A stretch of DNA of 60,000 bases from Hydractinia symbiolongicarpus (taxonomy: Eukaryota > Cnidaria > Hydrozoa > Anthoathecata > Hydractiniidae), in the NCBI RefSeq assembly GCF_029227915.1, contig NC_079882.1, positions 23,009,001-23,069,000 of the forward strand, read 5' to 3'. The notes under the pieces were generated by a model. It saw only the letters and a list, made by a program, of their open reading frames with translations. It ran no database searches and had not been told where the DNA came from. Positions 11,042-26,400 of this stretch are shown in pieces. Position 1 is the first letter of the stretch; each line of letters opens with the position of its first letter. The translations under genes and the position numbers were made by a program.

Positions 11042-14000
11042 TTTAAAAAAATGGTTCGGGAAGTACAAAATATCGGATCATCAAATTGTCAGAAAACACA
11101 CAAGGATTGGGAACTAAATTGATATAACAAAGATGTTTTACGCGGTAAATAAAAGCTCTTACTTTTCCCGCGGTGGAGTACTTTTAAATGCATATAAATT
11201 TTTTCTAACATTTTCGAAAAATTTGTTTTGCTACATTTTATCTGTTTATATTGTACTGTATTAATCGCAAACAAAAGGTTTTCGCGATTGAGCAAAACTT
11301 TCTGAGATACATGCAAGTCATTTAAGATATTGATTTCTTTTAAAGAACAACATCGAAACCAAGCTGCAAAGTAGCCATTTTACGCTGACGCAAAATTGAA
11401 TAAATAAATGAAACTAAATTGACACAATCCAAAATATTTGATTGCATCTCTTTTTTGTTGTTATCCAATGCAGCACCAATATTGATCCTTTAAGACAGCA
11501 AATAGACTGATTTGACAAAACTACATGTCCAGTGTAGATAGAAATTATTTACTTCTACATAAATCTCCAACGCTACAACGCCCCAATTATTTTTTTTTTC
11601 GCAGTGTTTCAGCATTTTTACTTATAATTTTAACAAGAGTTTAGCCGAACAAAAACAAATTTTAATCTGACTTTGGTATCCTTATAATGAAAGGACATAT
11701 CATTGATCGGTATTTTGACTGCTTTTATTTCTATAATTAAGAATTGTCCGGCTAATCGAGGAAGTACTAAGCCACAAAGAAGAAATAAGAAAAAAATCAG
11801 GAAAGGGTATTCCAAAAGAGAAGCCTGGTCGCGAATGATATTTCTTCAGCCAACGATGTACTAGTCGCGCTTGCTGACTAGTTAATTACCCCTGTACTGT
11901 ACTTTTACTGGCGACCTTAGTGAAGCCAAGACACTCTGCTTAAGTTGTACCCCAGATATCTTGGTCATTTGCTAAGTCGTACCATTTGGTCACCTCGGTC
12001 ACTTTAGTGAAAAAACTCGGACTTTCTGAAAACCGTATGTCAAATAACTGACTAGTTAATAAATTAACTCTGTTCCCAATGGTCATTTGAATAATTATTG
12101 ATTCAGATCTGACATGCTTGAGAAGACAATCACTGATAATTACCCCTTTTTATATTTATTGACCAATTCTAACGGTCGTTTTGTATTTAAACTTTCATGG
12201 AAAGAAGTAGTACAGTTGAGTACAATTCAGCCATGGTATCAAAAAGCGAGAGAGGCTCTGGGAATGAGGTTGCTATTAAAATAAATTTTTATAAACGGTT
12301 AAAATAGAAGTCTAATTTGCTGATAAACCTTTCCAATTTTCTGCAAGAAATATCCTTGTGAAGAAGAATGGGGATATTGCACAAACAGTGATGAATGCTT
12401 CTAGAAAGATTTTATTATGCAAATTTAAATTCAATCATATGAGGGTTTCTTCCAATGTAATTGAAAGCATGAGCCTTTTTTTTCATCTGCAAACAAATGC
12501 ATTTCTAAAACTTCTAAGCTCTCACATTACCTAAATTCCTCATTTTTTTACTGCCCACTCCTTGTAACGCCTGGCAACAAATTCTAACACCATCCACCCA
12601 CTTCCTACGTAACATTTTAAATCCTAAGACTGAAAAGCGTTTTCCTAATAAATTCACAGAAATGCAAAAAGTCGATAAAAAGCTATGCAATTTAGCAAAA
12701 ATCTCACAAAGTTTTTTGGACCTAATGAAAATTAAAATAACATTACACACAGCCGTCCTATTTTGAATAACACGGTAAAGTCTATGCCTTTTTTATTATT
12801 TCAATAGTTCTATTGTGACAATGTTACTCCTATTGTTATGTTTAATATTTTATCTCGAACGTTTAAAAATTTAGAATTATTGTGGACATGTCGACCTGGG
12901 TATTGGCGAGAGCTTACTATAAAATAGAATATATTGTTGATATGTTGTAGATAGATGGTTTTTTTCCTTAACATTACACACTTTTAATATATCATTACAT
13001 TGCCTTAATATATAATTATTCAAATTAAAATAGCATTATGGTAACAGTGGGGTGCTTGCAGATTGCAAGTTGTGTCGGCTACCATGCTTACCTTTGAATC
13101 TCTCTAAGCAACATTAGAAACAATCTACTTAATATAGGCTACAGTAAGATTAGATAGTCTGTTGGCTTTAATTTTAATTTGGTCAGATTAAATGTTTATA
13201 AAATTATTAATTATAAATGGATAAAACACAAATTTTCCTTTAGGTACCCAGCTACTACAACAATAGGATTTTCCGTATGTATGCTAAAGAAAAGCAAACT
13301 TTCGATCCTGTCTAAATCAAAAGGTATTTAAACGGCCCAGCAGTCCCTAGGATGTTTCGTCTTATGCAGGTTACACTAAGTAACATTGTCCGGTCTTTGT
13401 AGAATTTTTCCTTATTCCTTGATGGCTTCTCATACCTGTTTTGCTCGTCTCGTATTTCTCCTAGTAAGTTTAAAAAGGTATTGGATATTAATGACATCTT
13501 AGTGTTGTGAGATACACTTAATATGGGATGAAAGAGTTTAAAAAAAATTCTAAGCTTAGATTAACACGTTATAAGTGGTGTTCCAATTAGATATGATAGC
13601 TAATGAGAGTTGGGGATTACAATTACCGCACCAATCTTATAACGTGACGAAATATTTTCCAAATATATAATTTGGTTTTTAGTGGGTAGTGCTTTTTTTC
13701 CGAAGTAGTAACTTATGTTCATAATTTAATTGTACTTATTTTGGTATCAAATATCCCTGGGAAAGAGTGAATTAAACCTGTCCAAGTAACTCTCAAATGA
13801 CTTAAGATATGTTGGTGTTTGGCAGGAATATAGCATAGTATAAAAGGAATTGAATGATGCGAATAAAAAATGATGATTTTTGCATTCGCTATGACGCCAT
13901 TATTTTTCTGAGAACGCGTGTTTTCTACACTGCAAATTTTGTTTACTGACCTGTTCTTATGTTATTACTTAACGAATGTTGCAACACAAAGTTCTAGTTC

Positions 14001-14293
14001 AAAAGTACATATAAAATTTACGACGTTGCGCAATAATGGAATACCTTTAGCCAATCAGACTGCCTGATTTGATTGATTTGATTCAGACTGCTTGATTATT
14101 ATTGCTTATTTCTCGTTCACCAAGGTAATAATCTTTCATAATAACTAATGAGCCAATGCAGATGGTGAGTAAAAGAAGGCTCAAAAATCAGAGCTTTTTT
14201 TTGAGACAATATTTAGCAACACAATTGCCATGGCAACTCCTAAAATAATTGGTAACACAGTAGCGATGCCTGTCTCTATGTGATTTCATAGCT
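11042..14293. other. Non-coding, no gene seen
   Basis: Only short open frames with no recognisable domain, no RNA genes, and no bounded repeats apart from scattered A/T microsatellite-like tracts. Confidence 0.45.
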
Positions 14294-14363
14294 GTGTTAC
14301 GGAAACATGAAATGAGATATAAAGGACGGACAAACCTACGGATTTATTCTCTAAGCCGACTAG
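14294..14363 (+). mobile_element. 3' fragment of the Helitron-like family
   Basis: Contains the family's GTTACGGAAACATG and ATATAAAGGACGGAC segments, and ends GCCGACTAG followed by T. The 5' TC end and the GTCTGTCTG block are not visible upstream, so it looks 5'-truncated. It lies 30 bp before a full-length copy in the same orientation. Confidence 0.6.
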
Positions 14364-14392
14364 TTGTTTTCTCTGGCCGTATCTCTCCTCTA

Positions 14393-14519
14393 TCTCTGTT
14401 AATAATACCCGTATTAAGTCTGTCTGCAAAATGGTACCACAGTAGCGAAATGCGATATATAAAGGAGGGTATATAAAGGACGGACTAACCCACGGATTTA
14501 TCCACGGGCTACCGACTAG
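14393..14519 (+). mobile_element. Non-autonomous Helitron-like copy, 127 bp
   Basis: Starts TCTCTGTTAATAATACCC after an A. It carries GTCTGTCTGC and AAAATGGTACCACAGTAGCG, then an imperfect hairpin (CGGATTTATCC core), and ends GCTACCGACTAG followed by T. The A/T flanks, TC start, hairpin and CTAG end match the Helitron structural rule. It has no coding capacity. Confidence 0.8.
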
Positions 14520-17149
14520 TCTATTCTATTGATATTTTTGGGGCCAAATTTTGTAATTTAAATTTGGTATTTCTTATAAAAAATCTTCGCTTTCTTTATA
14601 AATGAATGGTGTTTTTTTCTTTCAGACTCAACGGTTTGACAAATGTCAGTATTATTGATTCTTAATAAACTGGTAGCTTTTTGTATGAAGTAAAAATTTC
14701 TTGTAATTTACAAAGCATTTTAAAAGCACAATATCCAGATTAAATTTTAACTAATTCTTATTTTTTTAAAGAAAATATTTTCTATTCTGAACAAATATTT
14801 CGCTTAAGTGAATTATTAAACTGCTGTGGTCTGTTGTTTATATTTTCTACCAACAGGAATGAGAGCCCATGTCCATTGTTTTCAACGAAAAAAACAGCAC
14901 ATTACATCAGACGGAAAATTAATTAACGTTCAATGTTACTCTATTTTCAGTAACCTTGGAGTAAAAATATAATTTATATTATCAATTATATAAACTAATA
15001 AACAAATTTGCTTCATAGACAGCAACGAGAATATCTGCTGTTACACTTAAAATCATTTATAATCAGTAAAAGACAATTAATTTATGTTGTCTGCTCGAGT
15101 TTTGTCAATGTGGGAAAAACATAATCAAGGGTATATGTAATGACAATTCCTACATCAGAACAAATTTAAGTTCATAAGCGAAAAGGTCAGTGCTGAAGTC
15201 AATATATCAAAGCTTCTCCCGCGTTGGAATGTCGTAACATCTCGTGTATGTTATCGATTCATCTTCTAAATCTTATTAGCAATTTTCATTATTATTTTGT
15301 GCATAATGATCCCGCTGACGTCATAAAACTGGAGATAAAGAAATCCCCTAAGTCAGAAGATAGACCAAACAAATAAGTATAAGAGATATTGCACACAAAT
15401 TTGGAATAATAATAACAAATAAGCGCGATAGGATTTGTGAAGAATGTAATTGATCCAGGGAATTAGCAATTTTTCTTCTGATAGCGCTTTATTTCATAAT
15501 TTTGTGTAACATACATACATTTCCTATTTCTTTTCCGTATATTTCGTGTTCTTTTTTTTAAAATTATCACACAATTTCCTAGCCGTTTGATTCTACTGGT
15601 TTGTGGTTTAGGGATTAGATCCATCGCTATTGTTGTCTCTAATTTTTGTGGCAATGTGGTCTATGGTTTTATGAAAAGAATGTTTTACATGAAACAACAC
15701 TGAAAGAGAAAGCTATGAGTAATGATGTATGATTTCTTTATTCATAAACACAAATATATATATCTTTTCATGGCGGACAGGTTTTCTATATCGACCATGC
15801 AACTAAAAAACATTAAAGCGTTCCTCATTAAGAATTTCGTATTAACAAAATAATTGGAGCGTATAGCATTTTGAAAGATTAATCCGTGTGTTATTCCAAA
15901 TTGACGTTTAAAATTCTGGCACAGTTTATCGATCGTTCGAAGTCAGACATGAAAATATACCCTTTTTAGGGGCTATTTAAATTGCATTATACGCTTTGGG
16001 GGTAGATTTATGGTAAAACAAATGATCAGCATCTTCAGTGATTGTCTCTTGACCGATTTTATCTATGATAAAATCTACTTATACTTTTAGGCCACATAGA
16101 AAATGAATTTATGATGAAAGCATTGGTTCAGGGGTGGGGGTAGGGGTGATTGGTACTAGATTTGTTACGATGTGTAACAAAGGTTAAGAAAGGGTGGAAA
16201 ATGACAAGTGTGTGTAGACGTAAATTTTTGAAGGCACCTTGTGATTAAAAGTGATCTTGGAAGTTTCAGAAAAGCTTTGATTAACAGATAAAATAAAAGT
16301 TGACTTTTAAGTGTATAAGGCTTTATAGGCATTAAAAAAGACTTTTGAGAATGCCCACCATAAATGAATTCAAACAGTTGTGATTTTAAGTTACTACGTA
16401 ACAGATTTTGTGTCGTGTGAATCGAATAATCGTGTCTTTCAAAAAAATTCGGAGCTATGAATAGATATAATATTAGCAAAGGAACGTGGATTCGCATCCT
16501 GTTTTCTGTAGAGTGAAATTCAGTGCTTTAGATGCAGAACTAAGAATTTTTCTTATTTTTCTTTATCTATTTTATCTTTCAGAATATTTTAATTTGTTAA
16601 AAATGGGCTGAAAAAACCTTATAAATCGGTAAATTTGTAACAAGCACAGCGGACTTTGAGCAACAGTAACAACTTAATTATATGCCCCGCAATATCTTTT
16701 AAACAAAATATATTTTGAATAGAAAATATACGTATGGTCAAATTTGTGAAAAAGTCGGTATTTTTATTGAACATTCTCCCTTCCTCTGATTTTTCTTTTC
16801 CAGTTTATTTTGAAAATTATTATTGTATAGAAATTAAATCTAATTCAATTCTCATTTTAACACAAATTTTTTTTGAGGGTGATTCTCAAAGTTTTTTTTC
16901 TTGTTCATGAATAAAAAATGATGTACGTGCGTGTCAAATTAAATCAAGCTAATTATATGTTTTTCAAACATTGGGATTCTTATAAAAACGAGTAGTTATA
17001 CATAAAAATGGATTAATATATATTCTTTTGAATTGAAGCTTAACCATCAGACAGACTTTACAAATAGCAAATAACATCAATTTTTTTGATCTTAATAAAA
17101 AAAAGATATGACAACTAGCTATTCTCCCTGCTAATCAAAAAACATGCCT
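14520..17149. other. Non-coding upstream region of the homeobox gene
   Basis: A+T-rich; the open frames (for example 15463-15654 and 16165-16497 on the - strand) show no domain. Regulatory sequence for the downstream gene would be expected here, but no specific site could be identified. Confidence 0.4.
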
Positions 17150-17225
17150 TATTGTTGCTGTTGTTTTTGTTATGTTTGTTGTTGTTAGTATTGCTCTTGT
17201 TGTTTTGTTGTTGTTGTTTATAATA
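17150..17225. repeat. (TTG)n-rich microsatellite tract
   Basis: Imperfect TTG/TGT repeats about 250 bp upstream of the homeobox start codon. A complementary-type ACA repeat also occurs inside exon 1, where it encodes a threonine run. Confidence 0.7.
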
Positions 17226-17470
17226 TAATAAATAATATGATGCTAAGTTTACCAGATATTGATGAACATAGTGCCGTTAAACTCACATTTTAATTAGAAA
17301 AACAGTAAAAAAAACAACGGCTATCTCATTTTACCTAACAATAACATGTCAGTCATTATTAGGCAGAACAATGGCACGGTTAACTCTTGCTTGTGATGTA
17401 TATATATATGTATACATATATTTATAACACACAAACTTTAATCTAATTTCTCAAGAGTTAATTGATAGAC

Positions 17471-20400
17471 ATGGAGAGGAAAGAAGCGCAATTTATATAC
17501 CCTTCAAATAACAGTCTACAAGAATCAAGAAGTCACTTTGAAATAAAATCAAAGAAAACTACTGAAGAAAATGAAAGCAAATTATTGAAAATGAATTCAA
17601 GTTTGGTTAGACAATTTTCGCCCTCTTTAGCGCAAACAACAACCATAACAACAACAACAACATCATCAAGTCATCCAGTTGATGCGAGTAAACAAAATGT
17701 TTACATGAGCGGAGTATCCATATCACCAACAGCACCGGCTAAACAGGAATTTAAAACTGAATCAGAGGGCAAATCAGAAAAGACAATGTATTTAGGTAAG
17801 AACAAGAATTTTCTAATCAAAATTTTGATTTTGGTTTTTAATTTAATTTGAAGCTGTTTTTATACTCTCTCTTAATTGTATTTATTATAAGTAAACGATC
17901 ATGCAAATTTGATTGATTTGCTGAATTCGAAAAATTTTAAGCTAAACTACATTAGGAGATCGTTATAAAAACACGTAGTTTTAGCGATGTTAGTTGGAAA
18001 AGATGTTTTAAAGTTTGCAATAAAGAAAACGCTAGCGGATGCTAAATACTTTAAAAAGGTGCGTAGAAAAAAATCTAATTTAAAGTTAGAAGCATTTCTG
18101 CAACAAGAAACTTTCTAGGCTGAAGTTTTTATTTTTTAAATGACGCTGGCGTTTATATTTTTAGCTTTGTTAATATAGCGCCATACCATAATCTACAGAA
18201 TTTACGGAAGGCATTTTTTGAATTGCTTTTACGTAGTTCTTCATAAGTTTTTAGTGGTGTGATGATACATACTAAATTCTTGGATGAGCATTTCAACAAT
18301 CTTTTTCTCAAATAGTTGTAATATGTAACTTCTTGTTGCCAGCTGGATATTCGAGACAAATTCAACTTGCTCATTAAAGGGGCTACGAAGCGTATCCATA
18401 AGCATAATCCCGCACATTCCAAAGAATGGCGTGTAATAAACGGATAATAAACAATTCCTTTTTTATGATGAATTTGCTAATTTTCTATTTTTAATTTTTT
18501 AAAAAAGAAAAATTTTCTTTCAGTATCCTTTTTGGCGGTAAAAAATGTACGATCTGTAAAATATATTAAAAATCAGTAAATTAAAAGTTTGTTTTAATGA
18601 GGGAACAAAAACAACACGAAGAGTTGTATTTGTGAGAAAAGTTCTGCGTTATTAGCTTTAAGGAGGTGATTAAAACCTCTGAATAGATTAAGTTATGTGT
18701 TGCTTTAACAGGCTTTATGTACCATTTGTTTTTATGCAAAATTTCGAAGTTTATTTTATTAGGAAGTTTGAGTAAAAAAAGCAAAGTCAGTGCTTATATG
18801 GAATAAATTATGGATATCCAATATATGTAGAGAACCTTTCTGATTTTCAGTTATATTTGGTTGCCCAAAATGATATTTAAGATGATTAAAGACTTTGGTG
18901 TAAGTCACTAATTTCGAAAACCAACAGCCGCTTTGTAGCCCCTTTAACTTCTGTCGGTCCATTTCTTAGTAATAACGTTTTTTTCAAATTTGGTTTAAAA
19001 ATGTCTGATTCTTGAAAAGCCATTAAAGTCTATGCGTTTTTCATTTATGTACACATTGATAACACTAAAGTTAAATTTAAATTCCAATTAAATTAAATAT
19101 AAATTCCATCCTTTAGATAAAATTATTTGTTGCAGCTAAACTGAAAATGTAAAAAATGGACCAGAGAAGTTTTGCTTCGTCAAGTCTTGTATTGGTAAAT
19201 GAGACACGATGTACATCCGTTTAAATACTAAATACTTACGTTTTTAGATAAGAATTCCGTTATGAAATTGATAATAATAATATACGTCTTTAAGATTTCT
19301 TGTTGTGGAGGCTTTTAAAGGTCAAAGTGACTTTGCCGCTATGTCATCTGGGCGCATTGTTTCGCAGAATAACAATATTTGTGATATATTAGCTACAGCA
19401 ATATGACAATGCAACCAGTCTTTATTATTTGGCTTTTCTAGATTTTAAACTAGATTTTAAGCAATATCTTTCTTCTTCTTTAATTCCCATTAGAAAACAG
19501 TTTCCGTTACTTATACATAGAATCTTCTTGATAAATCGAACTCTGAGGTGACCCATAAAAAATGTTCAAGCTACCATGAATTCAAGTTTTTGAGGATTTA
19601 AGTAAAAAAACAAAAGCAGTTTCAATGCGTTAAAGTTATCTGAAATGGCGGAGCAGCTTATTCCGCTTACGTATACACCCAGTTGCGGAATCTTTACTCT
19701 CTAAAACCAATTGGAATAAGGGAAAATTAGAACACGGAATTTCTATTTTATCACCAGGAATCAACACTCCTTCTGGCGCAGCTTTGTGTTTCAATTTTTA
19801 AAAAGGCTGATTTGGTAAATGGAAGTAAAGAGACAGACGAGGGATCTGATTAGGTTCCGAAACAGACTTTTTTATGTGTTTTGTAAAAGTTCTTACTGTG
19901 AAATAAAATTTGAGTTTTAAAATAATCTTTTTTTGCTTATGCGTAGGACCACAATTTACTAAGTTATTGACTAACGTTTTTTAACGCATGCGAGCCCACC
20001 TCCACATGACGACGGTGGTGGACAACCCATCCCCAAAAGACCCAACGATTACCTGCGAAATTATATAGTTGAACATCAATAACATAATATTCCTATAACT
20101 TTCAAAAGAGTTGCTTCTTTACTTTTATTGAAATTATTAACATTTCAAAAATAATAATTAAAATAATACACCTAGCCTCTGCAGTTACTATTGGCACTGT
20201 TATCAATGGAATCCTGCATGGGGGGGTCCTAGTGCATTTAAAGCTCCCATTTAAGCTACGAAAGTCGTGCGAACACAGCAATTTTCATGAAAAACAAGAA
20301 TTAAAGGGCAAATCATTTAGGTACACTTGGTCATCTTCCTCGCCAGTCGTTTAACTTTTTTCTCCACAATTTAAAAATTATGTCCGCCTGTTGCTTGCCT

Positions 20401-23400
20401 ATTTGTTGCACATCTTCGGCGCACATAATTGAATAATATCAATCCTATTCTCATACAGAACGCTAAGCATAAAGGATAGAATCAAGATAGAATCAGTCTT
20501 CATTAAACTAGCACTGGTAGTAAACGCTCTACCACTGAAATCAAGACTCCAAAAGTTCTTTACAGTCATTAGCAGAATATCTATTTGACCGAAGAATTAG
20601 TTTGAGAAATTGACTGTAAAGTCGAAAATCTTTTTACTACAGAAAATCGTGTTATGTTGTAATGTTACCATGAAAATATATTTTTTGCCATAGCCTCATT
20701 TCAAAAGAAGAAAAAAACACTGTGCAATACTTGTTCTAAAATATTTCGACCTGGCATTTTGAACAAATTATAGTCGGGGTTGGGGAGCTGAATCCACCCC
20801 CGCCCTCTCTTCATCACTTTTGATAGGGTTTTGCAAATTAACTCAAACTTGATACACTTATAGTACGTCACGAAAGAAAATTTTTTATGTCAGCACTTTT
20901 TCTGTGATGTGAATTTTTAAAATGCCACTATCTCTTTAAAATTTAAGTAAATTAGTTCTGCAACAAATTTTGGCGTTCTGTTTAAATTTTCTGATAGCCA
21001 AATAAAAGTTTTTTTAACATTTTTTCTGTTTTTACATAAATCGCTTACAAATACTAAAGATCGCCAAAAAATATCCGATTGTTCCCGATTTTCGAGTAAA
21101 ATCCGAAAAACGTCAGAAAATCGGGTTAATTATGTGTCCAAACTTTACAAAATGATTCCCCTTCATGAAATAAATATGTGTTGTAAGTTTAAAGTTTTAA
21201 GGATAATGCTAACTAACATAGGTTATCATATTTTCCAGATTATAAGGATTTCATAGAAATTTAAGGGGTAGTTTTGAGTAATGATCAATATCTAAGGTTC
21301 TGAAGGCATGAAACCTAAACATTTGGCATGCAGGTGTCTACTAGATAAATATGAAAACTCATAAGTATTATGCAGCATAGCAAAAAAGATTTGTTAAAGC
21401 AAATCGGCAGGGTGGAGCTCCACACCCTCCTTCCCCTGATTAAATAGCGTTAAAACGATAGTTGAGTTGCGTATATCAGAAGTGTACGTCTGCATGAATA
21501 AAGGAGGAAAAAGTTTATCAATAAATTCTTAAGAGAAATGCATGAAAAAAAAATGCAAATGCTATGTATGACCTTAATCAAAACCTGGTTATAGAAGTCT
21601 CAGAAAACCATGTTATCTGTTTTGTTCTAAAGTTAAAGTTTGCATGAAAAGTTTATTAACTGACAGTTCAAAAGACAACCGTTATGGTCGAGATCCTCAA
21701 ACCATTATTCAGAATAAGACTTTGTAGTTTAAAATGAAGAGAGGTTCCAGCGAAACAGGATAAGGAAGGATATACAAGCAACCGTATTCTGGGCTTCTAA
21801 ATAAGTTTTTTTTTATATTAGTATGGAACCTAAATGAGGTTTGGACTATAAATGGCCACGTTGAAATCTAAGAAACCCTGGGTGGATGATCTGCAAGATA
21901 TTTCTTAACGCTATATATTTACGTTTTTGTTCGTTATGCACTCTCAGCATCACCTGCCATCTAAAAGCTTACACCTGAAACTCAAATTTGTAATTACGAG
22001 ACCTGCAGTCTACGTAAAAACAAAGGCGATTTTTAACGTCGCGTCGTGAAAGTTACCACCGACAACGGCCGACACATTGTTTTCATTTCCGCTTTTATTC
22101 CACCTGGCAGTTTTCAATGTAGTACAGGTCATAAACAAGTTCGTCTTCCTTTAATTAAGTCATTGAATTAAAACATGTCTCGACGATAAACATGTCCAAT
22201 CACCCGTGTCGATATTACGAAAAAACAGTTCATATTCGTCTTTTTCTTGTTCAGAATTAATAATAAAAACGATAGAATTATCTCAACCTTGGAATAAATA
22301 ACAAAAATGTTTCAACTGTGCATACTTTGAGGAATAATGAACTTTCTGTTTTATTGGTCAAAAAAACTTATTGTGTAAATGTTCCTATTGTTTCCTTATC
22401 ACCATTTTCTATTATTGAGAGAACAATCATCATTCGACCCTTTATTATTTGTCTAGACACTTCCTTGGCACGCAATCCGATTTCTCGAAATACTTTCGAA
22501 ATTTTAATGAGTTACCAGCGAAATATTTTGTATTTTAATTTGATATTGTGATGTAAAATTTGACTGCGTTAGTTCCTCTTAAACTGGATGAAACATGGCG
22601 TCATTGCACAATTTTCAAAATGCAACTGATTTATAAACATTCTTTAAGATTATAATTACTAAGGTAGACAAAATAGGGCTACATTTGAGGTGATAATGAT
22701 ATTACCTGTTAGGACATGATACAGATCTTGAAATCAAACTACTTTTATGAGTAAGTATATATTCCCTAGCTATTTTTCATCATAAATATTATTGACCAAA
22801 ATTAGAAGCTTTCAAATAATCAAAATCTAAAGAAAAACATAATACTATTATATCGTATACTCTATATCATTATCTATCACCTATGACCTTCCAAGGATAT
22901 TATTAGTGCATCATAAGATAAGTTTATGGAGAGAAATGGAACATATACGTTAAGCCTAGAGGGTAGCACAACAGAAACCTAATACAAAGGAGTCTTTTTG
23001 CCACGATGACGAATTTGTTTGCAAAATAAGGATTTCGTTAAAATCTTGAGAGCAGTTCAGAGGCATACTGTCAAAACACTGTAGTACGTAGCTTATCAAT
23101 GATTTTGACCGGTACTTTGATCAAACATTTGGTTGCAAAGAAACGGAACAGTAAATGGGAAACTATTTAAAATGTTAGCTTTTTCTTTTTTCTTTTAAAG
23201 TATATTTCTTTGTTTATTTTGTTCGTCGCTCTTTGTATCCACAATAAATGAATTGATTAATATTTTAACTGATCACAAGAATGGTTATATTACATGTTGC
23301 ATATAAAAATGTTTTTTTTTCTGTGAAAGAATAAAAGAAAATCAATACTTTTTTCAATTGACATTTTGAAATTTTCTTTTCTATTCGCAAAAATATTTTT

Positions 23401-26400
23401 TTTTTTTGTTATTCTGACGAAATACAAAGAAACGATGGTTTTTTTCATCAAAAACAACAACAACAACACAACCAAAACATTTCGCTTATTTCTATTTTAA
23501 ATCTAAAAAGCCCATACACATATATATGTTTGTATTATATATCTGAAAAATAGGGGGCCAGTTCATAAACAGCCAGGAAAGTATTTTAGTATTATCTATC
23601 AAACAACTGGTGTAGGAAGTCACGAAGTCCGCTTGTAGCTAATCACTTAGAAGATCTCTATTAACGTATTTTTCCCGATATGACTCTTTTGACTCATAGT
23701 ATTAGTGAAGATAACAAATTTGCATCGTTGAAACAAGAACACATGGATCAAGGTATCAACATTTTGCATTTTTATCAATTCTTATCAGATTATTTATTTT
23801 TTTGCTTCTTATTTTTTTAATTTTACTTTTACTTGTTCATTTATTTATTTTATTAACTTATTTACTGTAGAGTTTATTAAGTTATTATTTTATGTAAAAG
23901 TGTATATAGCTTCCTTCTTTAAAGGCAAATCAACGGAAACAATAGCATCGATCGAATCAATCTCGATTGACAAAAAGTTGAATGTAATCCTACATTGATA
24001 TCGTTTGATTTGAGCAACGTCTGAGTGGAAATTCGCGTTTATACTTTATCTTATATCAAAATGAAGTATTTGAAATCAGAAAAAAGCAATAATTTTAAAA
24101 TTATTGTTTATTTTGTTGGGAGTTAGGTTAAAAACATTAAAATGGTCTGCGCATTAATGCTAAGTTTAAATCAACCCATTATCGCAAAATGGTCATTTTT
24201 ATACTTAGAAACCGACAAGGTCTGTAAAATCCCCTCTCACTTTATCATTTTTAGAGCTTTGGAAATTGTCAGTGGAATAGGCTGTTTCAGATCCGGATTT
24301 TGGACAATTTTCTAGAAAGTAGGCAGAGTTGAAAAAAAAGTTAGAGGAAAATGAGCTGAATAGCAAGTTCTGTCACCTGCGTACGGCCCTTTATATTACC
24401 ATTCTGAAAAAGAGGAAATCTATAACCGCTGTTTCTGCCCGAATTGCTAAAACATAGCTATACAAAAGCCGTTATGTAATATCCTGAGATTTTTCACCCA
24501 AGTGGGCGGTTGCAATCTGTTTGCAACTTAGGTTGTGTTTCTTTGTTTCAGTTTCAATTTTTCTATTACATTTTTTTTCATTTTGTCATATTTTACATCA
24601 CTTCCTTTTTACTCATTATATCCGTTTTGTTAAAGTCGTTGTTGTTGTTGTCGCAATCAAAACATGCAGGTGATTTATTTAATTAATGAAACAATTTTGA
24701 TTCCTTTTGATGTTATTGAAATAAATTCTTTTTTATTTTCCTGTACATACAAACTAGAGCTATGTGCCCAAAACAATAAATGTATTTTATCGGAAAACAA
24801 ATCTGAAATTTGAAAAACAAAACAAAAAAAGTAACATGTTTTTAAGTTACTAAGAAAAAACATGCCGAAAAGAAAAATCGCCAGAAAGCAGTCAGAATAT
24901 TTTATTTATTCCCAACGACCCAGTTACTATAATTTTATGCAAAATCCTCTTTTCTATCCAAACTTGAAGAAATTTCCTTAAACAAAAACAGTTGATGATC
25001 AAATACTTTTTTCCGTGACCGAAGTTTTGTTTTTCAGCTCAGACATAATCATATTGTGTGGTCGTTCTGTGGTCTACGAAAACAATTTTTTTTAATTAAA
25101 TAAAAGATCTGTTTTTAAAACTCTCTATTTTATCAGGTTGTACACTACGGGTACAAGTGCATGGACCTATATAAGTTAATAGTTGTTCCAAGCGAGGATT
25201 AGGACTTCATTGATGTAGATCTCCAACTGATTAATCCACTTTAGGAATATGTATTTATTCCGCCATTTTTTTTATTTACTCAAAGAGGCATTTTATAGTT
25301 TTGCTTAAACAAGTAAACAAAAAAATTAATAAAAATAATGACTTAATTTGTTGTTGAAAAGATATAGGCAACTTTTTTATTATCTCATCAAAACAAAGTA
25401 ATTAGGAGGTGTACGTAGAAAATTAGATTTTAATGACATGTTTTTGATTTCTCTTTAATATGCTCAAATTGACAGTTCATTTTCGCTTATGTCAATTATA
25501 GGGGTTAGTAACCGGTCAAGTTGAGAAGTTAAATGGTGAATTACCTTGTGTTTTGTTTATATTTTTTATGTAAAAAAGAATTCTGCTGCTTTAAAATACA
25601 ATTTTTCTTCTTTTCTAAGTTTCCTGAAAATAAAATAATGTTCCTTTTCTTAACCCTTAAATAACAATTACCTTCTCAAAACATGGGCTGAGATTGTTAA
25701 CTGAGGACAAAACTGTTTTATATTGGGTATCGTTGGGTATCCCAATTTATCTTTTTTTAACGCTTTAAATGATGACCTAGTCCACAGGTATTACAGCAGG
25801 CCAACCGCGTGACTGCCTTTTCCCAATTTTGTGCGGATATTTACAGACAAAATTGGGCAATTAGAAGTTAAAAGGTATTTTTCCCAATTTGTGAATTTTA
25901 ATTTGACAAAATAATTCATTTCAGTAGACTATTAAGCTAGATTTCATTTCCAATTCGTGAACTAATCACGATGTTTTTACATAGTTTCAAAGACGTCATT
26001 TCGTTTTTATCACAAAACCAATCTTACAGCGCAATTTCAATTGGCATGAGAACTCTACGCATAAAAAAGAACACTTCTTTATCAGTATCGTGTCTTTTTA
26101 GCAGAATTAATTAACCATGGTTCTAAGTAATTAAAATTGAAAATAGCTAATAACATGGAAACATGCTTGCTTGATTTTTATTGAGAGATCTAAATGATGA
26201 TACATTTGTAAAACGTTGTATGCATCCCTAAACAATGACACCTATTAATTTTACGACATTGTTAATACTTTACAGAATGGTAAACAGAGCAAGACACATC
26301 AACCCCCATGAATTGTTTGTACAGAAACAATGATATTGTTTGATTTTTAATTAAAATAACAGCGTGAGTGGTCAGCAGTACTGTAGTTGTTATAATATAA

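Noticed and set aside
16165-16497. 110-codon - strand open frame
   Set aside because: Hydrophobic, leucine-rich chance-like translation with no family resemblance.
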